From contig NC_060253.1 in NCBI RefSeq assembly GCF_921293095.1, positions 84,481,992-84,545,991 of the forward strand: a stretch of 64,000 bases of DNA, given 5' to 3'. Of the stretch, positions 12,542 to 22,095 are shown one piece after another. Under the pieces are notes generated by a model. It was not told the DNA's origin, searched no databases, and saw nothing but the letters and a program-made list of their open reading frames with translations. A program made the position numbers and the translations under genes. How positions within the stretch are numbered: position 1 is the first letter of the stretch; every line of letters begins with the position of its first letter. The DNA comes from Ischnura elegans. Lineage: Eukaryota; Arthropoda; Insecta; Odonata; Coenagrionidae.

Positions 12542-13060
12542 CAGGGCTGTTGTTAGTCACTCTAACGACGCCCTAGGGCAGGCTAAGACACATTCATCCC
12601 CCGACGAAAAACCAGTTTCAATGATTATAATTGTAATGTTAATAGGATATAGTAGGATTACTCTCAAATATAATTAGAGCCAATCAGCCGAATTTTGGGT
12701 GAACTCTTCTCGAGACTCCCACCGGATTCAACAATAAATATTAGGCAATGTTTAAAGATAAGACTCGGGGCTCATCTTCGGGGGTACTTATGATCATTCT
12801 TATCCTTAGCAACCCTGAGGATGAGGACTGAGTCGGAGCTTGAAACGTTTGATATTATGGATAATTTAACTTGGGCTGTTCTAAGTCACTCTTATAATGT
12901 CTTCGGATAGCCTAAGACACATTCCATACCCGATGTAAAACCAGTTCCAGGGATTTAAACTTAAATTTTAATTGGTTTTAAGCCATACACTTTCAATTAC
13001 CATTAGAGCCAATCAGCCGAATTTTGGATAAATTCTTCTCGGGATTCCCACCGGGTTAAA
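12542..13060 (+). repeat. Direct duplication of a ~180-bp unit around a PLE-like motif
   Basis: A unit starting GGGCTGTT, containing CTAAGACACATTC and AAAACCAGTT and ending with AGAGCCAATCAGCCGAATTT, occurs at about 12542-12722 and again at 12876-13057. Between them lies CTGAGGATGAGG...GAAACG (12815-12847), which resembles the hammerhead-derived end motif of Penelope-like elements. The arrangement of two flanking direct copies would fit the pseudo-LTRs of a PLE, but no PLE coding sequence lies between them. Confidence 0.5.
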
Positions 13061-13116
13061 TCATCCATTTTAGCCAACAGAGAAAACCCGGTGGGAATCC
13101 CGAAGAGAATTTACCC
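13026..13116. repeat. Inverted repeat, ~32-bp arms and ~27-bp loop
   Basis: Left arm 13026-13057 ends CCCACCGGGTT. Right arm 13085-13116 begins AACCCGGTGGGAATCCCGA. The left arm is also the end of the second copy of the direct repeat just upstream, so the hairpin may mark the terminus of that element. It lies about 650 bp before the gene B start codon. Confidence 0.8.
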
Positions 13117-13137
13117 ACATTATTCGTAGGGAAAGCA

Positions 13138-13688
13138 CTACAACATGAAGCATGAAACATGGCTGAAATGGCGCCAAGTGACTGGCGTATTGTGCGACCG
13201 TCGAATGCCTGAACGATTCAGGGCCAAAGTATACAAGACCGTAGTCCGCCCAGTGGCCCTATATGGAGCAGAATGTTGGCCAGCCACAGCAAATCAAGAA
13301 CAGGCCATGCATGTCATGGAAATGAGGATGCTGCGATGGATCCTAGGCATCTCCCGCCTGGATCACATCAGGAATGAAGGCATTCGGAAAAGAATGGGAG
13401 TTGCATCGATCACAGACAAGATGCGGGAGGCTCGACTGCGGTGGTATGGGCATGTGGTGCGTAGTGATGAGAACTCCGTGGCCAAAACAGCAATGCGGCT
13501 GAGTACTGAAGGACGCCGACCACGAGGACGACCAAAGATGCGCTGGCTCGACAAAATTAAGGCGGACATGAAGACCATCAACGCCACGTCAGTAGACGCC
13601 CTGGATCGAGCCAAGTGGAGAAGGCTTTGCAGAAAAGCGGACCCTGCAATAGCGCGGGACAAACGCTAGGAAGAAGAAGAAGAAGAAG
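13138..13688 (+). mobile_element. RTE-like LINE 3' fragment flanked by a 16-bp target-site duplication
   Basis: A plus-strand ORF (13145-13669, 174 codons) is the C-terminal part of a non-LTR reverse transcriptase, with ALYGAECW, MRMLRWILGISRLD, RWYGHVVR and RRPRGRPKMRW. It ends with a short AGA/GAA microsatellite tail, as RTE elements often do. The flanks ATTCGTAGGGAAAGCA (13122-13137) and ATTCGTGGGGAAAGCA (13689-13704) match at 15 of 16 positions and are the insertion's target-site duplication. The fragment keeps a clean frame, so insertion was fairly recent. It lies about 75 bp upstream of the gene B start codon, in or next to where its promoter should be. Confidence 0.85.
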
Positions 13689-15308
13689 ATTCGTGGGGAA
13701 AGCATCAAATCATATTCCAGCCGAATTTTGTTTTATTATTTACAAGGACGAAGTTACCATAGCGATGCGTTGGTCTCCGGCGTTGGTGCTGTTCACTCTA
13801 TCTGTTGTCTCGCCAGAACAGAAGGATGCAGCCGATGAGAGCAAGTGTGCAAAGGAAGAGAAGGCAGCCCCGTCTCTGACTCTATCTCTTACTAGTTGGA
13901 GGAATGGCACGGGCGATTGGGTTGCGGAAATTCTGCTCGGAAGGAGGTCAGCAATTCCGTGAGGAACTTGAGCATTGAAATGGATCACAAAATCTTCGAC
14001 TGCAACGGGAAGACAGTGATCTTAATGACGGGAAGAGGTGATAACGCTGGGGGGAGATGGGATTAATAGTAGTATCCTTTATTTGTTTATTCAAACCAGA
14101 TTAGATTCATCGTTTCTTGAATTCAATTCGACCATTGTTACCAACTATATACACAATGTGGCGATTGCACCCAAAATAAGCCGCATTTACGCTGTGAAAC
14201 AATAAGGTTTCTTAGTTACAAACAACAACTATGTTACTATTGAACAATGTTATATAATATTCTTTAGTTAACAAAGTTACATAATGTTTAATAAGAAAGT
14301 TGTGTGACTTTTTCTATCAAAAATTATAAATATAACATTATACACGTCCAAATTGGACTGCAACTTGATCTGTCACTGCAACTAGACTGTTTGATCTTCA
14401 CCGACCCTGGAAAAATGAAACAAATGTACCTATTACACATTAGTGTTACACATTTTATATTTTATGCTACAAAATTATATGACTTTCTTTGGCAAAGTGC
14501 ATACCTAAAAAAGTGATGTATATCTTTGTTGTACATTGTTCTAAAATAATATTTCGATTCTGAAAAACTGCATTCCATCGCTAAAAAGTTATAGAGCACT
14601 GTTGCATAATATCCTCTTGCTACATAGCATAAATGCGGTTTTAAACTACTTGTTTTACCCTTGGATCACGGATTACGACAAAAATCGGCATTTCGTCTTC
14701 GTTTGATCAGAAAACGAAAAACCCGTAGTCTATCTCTACGTTCAATGGTTAATAAGAAATTGCAATGCTGTGAAAGTAAAATCAATAGTTCGGTATAAGT
14801 TGGTTAATTTTTGACTGTTCCGCCCGGGCGTCTCGATATAAAATCAGCCTGGTCCGTTGTACCCTGTTTAGAAGATGTGTTTGGTGCGTTTGTAAATGTT
14901 TACTTTTCAATTGTGTATTGTAAATCATTTTCGGATTTCGTACATTTTCTAAGCATGCCGTATTTAATGCAGAAGTGTTTGGTGATCATGTACAAGAAAT
15001 AGTTAAGGAAGAGATATTGTTCGAAGCGAGGCATGGAAAAAATGCATTCATTCATTGTACGTTGTTCATTTTTTTAGGGTAAAAAGTTGAAGGTAAATAA
15101 AATTATATAGATAAACAGAGATTTGAGAAAATTTAAAAATCAATCTTCAAGAAATATAATTTGATTGGTAGACCCTGACGCATTGGTGCAAGATTGGTCA
15201 TGAAGAATACAATCAAGGATGTTGCCATTAAAAGCTCACAATATTATTATGTGAAGGTTTGCTATGCTTTAGGAATCGATGTTACCTCCTTAAGAATAAA
15301 TGCACTCG

Positions 15309-16440
15309 GTGTAAGTTGACCAATGGATTGAGGCAGAATGGCCCAAAAACAATTTATGAGATGGATTAGATGACTGATCAGTGAACGATCTATAATGGGC
15401 TGAAACGAGAACGATTCCAAATGCCAACGTACCCATACACGACCCTAAATATCAATTGTATGGCATAAACTCCACTGAAATTTTACTATACATTTTCAAT
15501 GGAAAAGTTCCAATTATTAGACCCAGCGACATTCATTCAAGAAAATTGGCATTTTCATTGCCAATATTTGAAACTATGTTTCAAAATTGACGAATATTTT
15601 CAGTATTTCAATTTTTAATATATGCAAAAATCGTCCAAATTATTCATATAAATAATGAATCGACGATTAATAATACAAGATATACCGAGGGCTAAACGAA
15701 AATATGGATTCCATTGAATTGATGAAATTTGAACTAGAATTCGGATGAAATATTTCGCTTATGTTGAAAAAATACCTGAATTCAAGCATGAAGCTATTGA
15801 ATAAACTGCTTTAAATGAATCTTGATTTTAATTTTTAGCAGAGAAGTATGAAAAGACTAGCGTCAAATCAAATTTCGACTCGCATCTTGTATTTTTTTGT
15901 ACTCGTAATATTTAATGAACCGCATTTATACCATCAAGTATATTTCTATAATGTATAACATTATCACATCTATCGGAAATCATTCATTTCTGTTTTCATA
16001 TTTCAGTCCCGAACTTCACGATGGTCATGGGACACTGTTCTCGAGCAGACCGCTGATGGACGATGAGCTCTTTGAAGTTCGGGTGGCGAGTAAGATCAGC
16101 AAATGGGGCAGCACTTCTATTGGCATCGGAGTCACTGCTATCCCAATCAGTTCTTTCAGTTCCTCAAATCTTTGGATGATGGTTATCGAGTAGAGTTCCT
16201 GCGAGTCAATTTTAAACGAGCCGTTTGGATAAAACGTTTTCATTCCGAAAAAAGTACAATAACAATTTTGTAGATCATTTCCTGGTCTACAATTTTGGTC
16301 CGAGCGATTTTTATCGTAAAATATCATTTGGCCAAAAAATGCAAAAAAAAATTTTGTGACCTTTGACCTTGACTTAAAATATTTTGCACACACGGTATCA
16401 ATGGGGACTTTTCGGGAATTCATATCAAAGGTATATGTAA
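15309..16440 (+). repeat. Left arm of an inverted segmental duplication (partner 62890-64000)
   Basis: From GTGTAAGTTGACCAATG at 15309 onward this sequence matches the reverse complement of the last 1.1 kb of the window, across intron DNA and across gene B exon 3. Homology resumes at about 16595-16660 (against 62450-62520) and around exons 4 and 5 (18690-19000 against 54440-54120; 20780-20980 against 54110-53920). It ends about 20 bp after the stop codons. The partner arm runs off the window edge. Confidence 0.9.
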
Positions 16441-17652
16441 CGTCCCTGTAAATTTACAGCATGTTGGGAATTTTTGCAAGCGTCAACGTCTATTTTGACC
16501 GGGCTATAATGTGCCTTTCGGTTTTTTCTAGGACCTGACTCAAAAAAGTCCTCAATTCACATTTCGGCTCATAGTATCTCGCACTCGCGTAGATTTTGAG
16601 TTGGGATCGTGTTTTAGAAACTAGCTTCAACCAAACTCACTTGAGCTAGAATTAAAGTGGGTAAAATTTACGAAATAATGCTTTTCCCTAAACTACGATG
16701 TGAGTTTTATAAGTGATGCAGCACTTTTTTGCTAAAAAAGGGGTTGTTTTATTCAGCATGCAAATACAGTATGTTATTTTCCAATCTTTTAGCTACACAA
16801 CACTATTTTTCAGCGCATTTTTTTTCAATTCTACGGCTTGTGGCCAACTTGAAGAGAGGGCCTATGTGCCTGTACGGTACCATTCCTTTGGTGAATTTTG
16901 GAGCCAACGTCGTCTTGCATCAATAACTTCATTACGAGCGTGCTGCGCCCGCTCCCAGCGGGCTTCCCCCGCTCTTTTCAATGCAGGTCCACAGAGGGAT
17001 AGGCGTGTTTATAATTTTTAAATGTAGAAAAAAAGGCAGGGTCTTATGTACAAATTTAATTGGAATGTTCATGAACAAATTGAGGTCAGAGGACCTCTTT
17101 CAACACAACATTGGAAATAATTACACTACCCTCTGTTAAACGCACATGATGACTCATACTTACGTATCAACAGGAGACTTGGATGTGGAATCAGCCGCAT
17201 TTTGATAAAAGTTATTTAAATAATGCGAGATATTGTTGCAAATGAACATATGTATTAGTTTTTGCGCTATTAGCGTCAGGAATATTTACCGGTTTTTGTT
17301 TTTTTTGTTTTTTTTTTGTTTTTTTTTTAATTATTTAAAATGCAATTTTAGGAAACAATTGCGATATTTAGGAAGTAAGATATGCCGTCGCATGTTCTCT
17401 GATAAATTCTGTGCATTTTGGTACCTCATTTGTATAGTTTGGTTGCGTAAGAGTTGAGAAAAAAGGTATCTATACAGTAGAAATAATACAGAAGATCATC
17501 CCCGTAGCGGCCATTATGAAACACTCGTTGCCGAACGACTCTCCGTGTTTTTGTATACTGTCAGATCAGTTTAGATATGCTGCAAGTGCCTATGAATATA
17601 TATATATATCTGACACACCCTGGTTTTCCGCGTAAAGAAACTAAATCACTGC

Positions 17653-18260
17653 AAAGGAGGTTGTAAATATCTGGAGGGGGCACCACTGGTTTCGAGCGTG
17701 GAGCGAAGTGTGGCCGGAATGGGGGTGCTTGGGTAGGACAAGCCACGCCCACTTTGACCCAAAACATTGACAATCCCATAAGGGTCAATGCTTACTATTT
17801 GGAGAAATTTTTGGTCATAACTCGGGAATAAATTAAAATCAACTATGGAACGCACAATTTAAACCTTATTTTCTTACTTCATTGGTATTCTTCGCGAAGC
17901 TATGACATCTTTTCCCAGGGAAAATATTATCGATCACTACGGTTACGTTCTACTACCAGCTCAGATGAAAATAAAATTTTACGAGAGTAAACTAGTCTAA
18001 ACTTAAGTACAAATGGCTAACAGACACAAGAGTTTATACATTAATAGAAGTATCGCGAATTATGAGAAAAATCCGATGACAATCACCGGCGAAACACTAA
18101 TGATTATGGTACCATTTTTGACTCAATTTAGTTCATTTTTCGATTAAAATTTAGCCACCTCAAAATATCAGTCGGAGAATGAGTCCATAAATTGTCAAAT
18201 TTAGATGGCGGAACTTTGAACACACCAAAAACTCGGAAACAAATATTTACAACCTCCCTG
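17653..18260. mobile_element. hAT-like non-autonomous element with 8-bp target-site duplication
   Basis: The ends are AAAGGAGGTTGTAAATAT and an inverted ATATTTACAACCTCCCTG. The element is flanked by perfect 8-bp direct repeats ATCACTGC (17645-17652 and 18261-18268), the duplication size of hAT elements. A second full copy lies at 40738-41362 and an internal piece at 40407-40475. There is no transposase. It sits in gene B intron 3. Confidence 0.85.
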
Positions 18261-19002
18261 ATCACTGCCCAATTTTAGCAACGAACCTTCGTTACAGATG
18301 CCATTTTAACAGCTCCGTATAGCGCGGTCACCAACCGAAAGTCAATGCAACAATACGAGACGAGGCGGGAATGTTTGAATGTGTTCCACAAGAAAAATCA
18401 AAATTTTCCAACCAAAATTTGCCCTAAAAAAAGTGTTTCATTTCTTATTGAACTCGCCTTTTCATTTAATATCTCATGCTCATCGAAAGCTAGCATTTCT
18501 GAAGTACACGTTGAAGTATTTTTTTGAGAGTATTTTTTAGAGACTCAATCTGAGTGAAGATTCGAGTGAGTTCTCTAATTTAACAACGTGCCAACCGATT
18601 CGAGTTTGAGTTCGAATCAAGACTTGAGTTACACTCTGGAATACAGCCCTTAATCATATACAACACGTTAAATGTTTGCAGCCTAAAATTATAAAAATAA
18701 AAATTCATTGAATCTCTGGTGATGGGTGATTAATGCTTTTATTTTCAGTAACCTGACCTGGATGATGTACAGTGGAGATATTTACGTGGATGCGGAAGTC
18801 AAAAAGAAAGATTATGGAAGGAGTTTATCTCTGCTGGACGTGAGTTACTTTTCATAATAATACCAGCATTCTGAAAAATGCGCCAATTGAACCCATCGAA
18901 ACCAAAGTACCTACAGTATTATTTACGTTTTTTCGGTCGCTTATTACGAACTTGACCACTGGAATTTAAAAAAAATATAAATTTTTCGAACATTACAGCT
19001 AA

Positions 19003-20785
19003 AAAATATTTGTTTGATAATCTTGATATCTTATCACCGAGAAATTACACCCGATTCAGAAGATTTGTTCAACTCTTTTCGTTCCAGCAAATGATGCTTG
19101 ATGGATATCAAGAACGATATTTATGGTTTCCGGAAAAGGAGATATTAACTCATACAAAGTCCATAAGGACCTCGTTACAAGTTATCTGTAATGGCTGATC
19201 GTATGGTAATTATTAATCAGGGGCAGGGTTGGAGGTTGCCTTCATTTTTCAAGGTTAACTACCACATCTCCTAAAACCTTCATGTCATTAAACATGAGTT
19301 ACAATAGCTTAAGTTTTGAAGATCTAAACATAAATTAGTTTGTTTTTCAGAGGAGGATGTAAGTAAAGTCGTACGGAAATTTTCATAAAATAAGAGGATA
19401 AACTTAGGTCTCCTAAGAGAGTTCGTTGAATTATGCAGTAGTAGAGTAGAGTAAGGTCTCCTAAGTCGTTGCGTCGCCGTATGAAGTACTAAGCGTAATC
19501 CGCCAACACCACCGCGTTCCTTGGTTCCTCCACTATCACTCTGGGCCGCAGTGAAGCATTGTTAAGCGTTGATTGTTGGCATAGCAGCCGTCTCCATGGA
19601 GTTTTCCGTCACTTCTCCATCCACGTGTGAAATTCGGTCTGCCTCACGATTTTTGACTGGGGAAAATACCTACCGACATTAATCGCCAATTGGTTGAAGT
19701 ATACCATAAAAATATATGTATGCTAAAAACTTTCGTAAATGGTGCCTCAAGTCAGTAGCTAAGGGGCTCCCCCCCCCCCCCCCCCCCCAATTGGGTCGAA
19801 ACACACAATAGGTAAAATTGAAGTATTTGTGGGTTACCACTTTGTAAAAAAGTGTTTAGTTATATTTTAATACTTATTAACCTTCTTTAACGAATTGAAA
19901 TACAAAGAAGCTCTAAACTTATGGTCTTTTTACACGATTTTAGAATGTTAAAATCCAGCGGTAGATCCAGAGAAGTTCTAGGGGAACCATTTATTTTGAA
20001 ATTCGGCATATTATTAATCTCGCAACTCCCGCTTATCCTAGTGGGTATTGCATACCACCAGAAAAATAAATAATAAAATATAAAAGAAATATGAAAACGA
20101 AAAATAAAAAATAATAATAAATAAAAAATGAAAAATAAAAAATAATAATAAATAAAAAATGAAAAATAAATAAAAATATAAATTGTATCGAAACCGATCG
20201 TATAAAGTTTACGGATGTGTTTGAAAAATATTGTAAGTTGAATATTACAAAATTTTATAAAAACCATAAATGTCTAGCAGTGAAATTTATTTTAGTAAAT
20301 CTTGCATATAAATATTCCCTTTTTGCATTTCCGTTTATCGTTTGTTTTTCGCAAATAATCACTTGAGTTGAAACTCGTTGAAAATTATTATCATCAATTA
20401 GGTGGATGACCATGAAAACGTGCAATAGCAAATAGAAAACCTTTACTAATGATTAAAAATACCTCTAACCCAAAAATCTTTCAGGAACTCTCTTCTTAAA
20501 ACACTTTTTTTAATATTCGATTATGTTTTTTTTTCGGAGAAAATAGCTCATAGTGAAGTTACATCTCTTATGAGATTATTATTTTCTTTCTGGCGGAGGA
20601 TTAATTGAACCTGTATTAATCATAATTATACCTCAAATTTTGATGAAAAATACCTTAAGAAGAAGATATTTATTTCGATGCATCGTGCTTAAAATGCTTT
20701 CTTTTTTGGATTTAAAGTTATCATTTGTTTTTCGAAGATAATCTCTCATAATACACATGTGAAAGATCATATAAAAATATTATTT
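19003..20785. other. 1.8-kb insertion in the last intron of gene B
   Basis: The corresponding intron of gene C is only 173 bp (54269-54097), and its sequence flanks this block: the CAGCTAA at 19000 and the TATTATTTTGTTTCAG at 20779 are nearly contiguous in C. The block holds a run of 20 cytosines (19769-19788) and an AAATAAAAAATAATAATA-type tandem repeat (about 20095-20175). I found no transposon ends or coding sequence in it. Confidence 0.65.
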
Positions 20786-21536
20786 TGTTTCAGATTGGTG
20801 ACAAGGTTGGTGTGAAGCGAACTAGCAACGGTACTTTACACATTTTTGTGAATGGCGTTGACCAAGGAATAGCCGCAATCGGTATACCTCGAGATGTCCA
20901 CGCTGTGGTGGATTTATTAAGAGATTTCGTCGCAGTAGCCAGTTTGTGTAAAGGTTAGGGCCTTCAACGCAACCATGCCAACGTATCCAAAACGTAACGT
21001 ATATCAAGCGAGTTCAAGGTTACCGATAATCTGGGAAAAAAATGGCATGGCAATGATTCCCCAGCTCCGATTTTGCCCTAGCACACTCTTTTCTCTTCTC
21101 AAAAGTGGAAACCCACTCAAAGAACCGGAACACGGGACCCTGGACGCCGTCAAAGTGGCTTGCACGAATTCTCTGAAGAATGCTTCGGTTATTCACTTCC
21201 ATATAAAGTAATTATCGTAGAAATATCGCCTGCAGAAGAGTGTTGATGCATCAGGAGCGTATTTTGAAGATTACTTGAGTTTTTTTTTGTGATTTCCTCA
21301 ATAAATTTCTTTAAAATTATTCGTTTTCATTTCTCAAAATGAATCACACCCTGTGCAATTCCTATCGTAAGTCCAATGAGCTCTTCCTGGTTATAATGTT
21401 CTATGTTGGTGAATCGCTGGAGACGTGCAAATTAAGTTTCCCCTCAAAATGGGTTCAGTAATGCAGAGTAAAAGCTATTATCTCATTGGATAAATGTTTT
21501 ATCATCATAGAGAACATAGACATATCTTTAAGAGCT

Positions 21537-21690
21537 AATTATCGTTGCCATAGCAGCGTTGTAATAGAGTTCTAACACGGCGTAGATATGGGTGGGGACG
21601 CTGGACGCAGCGGGTCCCTGATCGACTCCGTTCACGTAGTTGTGTAGATTTCCTGCGGAAGTCCTCATTATCCATAACACGGTCTCCCAC
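21537..21690 (-). pseudogene. Fragment D: orphan NHR last exon with a frameshift
   Basis: The minus strand reads VVGDRV in one frame and then, after a one-base shift, IMRTSAGNLHNYVNGVDQG followed by PAASSVPTHIYAVLELYYNA and AMATIISS-stop. This is the last NHR exon (GD.VG..R...G.LH.FVNG.DQG...). It is clearly different from the A, B and C copies, so it descends from a fourth member. No partner exons are visible on the minus strand up to 27.9 kb. It ends close to the first GTCGAC repeat of the piggyBac region. Confidence 0.75.
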
Positions 21691-21701
21691 CACCTCCTCG
21701 T

Positions 21702-22095
21702 TCCAAACGTCGACCATAGTCGACATAAAACAACTCTTAGTAGGGAAATTTTATTGCGTATTTAGATTGAGATGGCAGCACCCATTGTAGTACCACCGTA
21801 TTCCGCATACGTAGCAGCACCTTACAGACTAGTTTTCTCTTAGATCTAGGTTCTTTGTTAATGTTCGTCAGTTGTTTGAAAATGGCAGACCGCTACAGAG
21901 ACCGTCCTCAGCGTCTTCGAGCAGGTAAGTAGTTTTTTAGCATATAAAATTGCTGGCTTTTTAATATATGAGGGTTAATTTATTATTTTAAATGTCTAGA
22001 TAAGGAAACTAGATATATGTTTAGAATTTTTCATGAGTTTGGTTGTCAAAATAATGCCATAAACCTTTATGTCTACTATAGTCGACATTTGGAAA
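21702..22095. repeat. Inverted pair of GTCGAC-containing motifs around piggyBac exon 1
   Basis: CCAAACGTCGACCATAGTCG at 21702 and its inverted relative ending CTATAGTCGACATTTGG at 22095 form a ~28-bp imperfect inverted repeat. A third, direct copy (CCAAATGTTTACTACAGTCG) lies at 25026, downstream of the transposase. These may be terminal or subterminal repeats of the piggyBac element, but I could not find the TTAA-flanked ends that would prove it. Confidence 0.5.

Larger units (their letters stand above)
13765..20958 (+). pseudogene. Gene B: secreted NHR-domain gene, probably decayed
   Basis: Exon 1 (13765-14037) encodes a signal peptide (MRWSPALVLFTLSVV) and then the same small domain as gene A, with a cysteine at residue 28, a GDW motif and a second cysteine in IFDCNGK. 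After WVA the frame must shift by one base (a 1-nt deletion relative to gene A) to continue as NSARKEVSNSV up to a donor at 14038. Exon 3 (16007-16189), exon 4 (18749-18839) and exon 5 (20794-20958, stop TAG) encode an NHR domain: FSSRPLMDDELFEVRV, SIGIGVTAIP, TWMMYSGDIYV, then KVGVKRTSNGTLHIFVNGVDQG. Intron phases match gene A, and exon 4 has the same 91-nt length. I find no exon 2 (the NHR start) between 14038 and 16006; that 2-kb intron region holds nothing else I recognise. The exon 3 donor is GTAGAG where gene C has GTGAGT. Frameshift, missing exon and promoter insertion together suggest a pseudogene, although exons 3-5 remain open. An assembly error could explain the frameshift. Confidence 0.75.

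Noticed and set aside
13363-13662. 99-codon minus-strand ORF opposite the RTE fragment
   Set aside because: Antisense shadow of the reverse transcriptase frame, without its own family motif.
14811-15002. 63-codon ORF as a candidate exon 2 of gene B
   Set aside because: It lacks the RFH..HG.N motif and suitable phase-1/phase-2 splice borders expected of the NHR-start exon.
19769-19788. Run of 20 cytosines
   Set aside because: Could be biological, but homopolymers of this kind are often assembly or sequencing artefacts; not reported as a functional feature.
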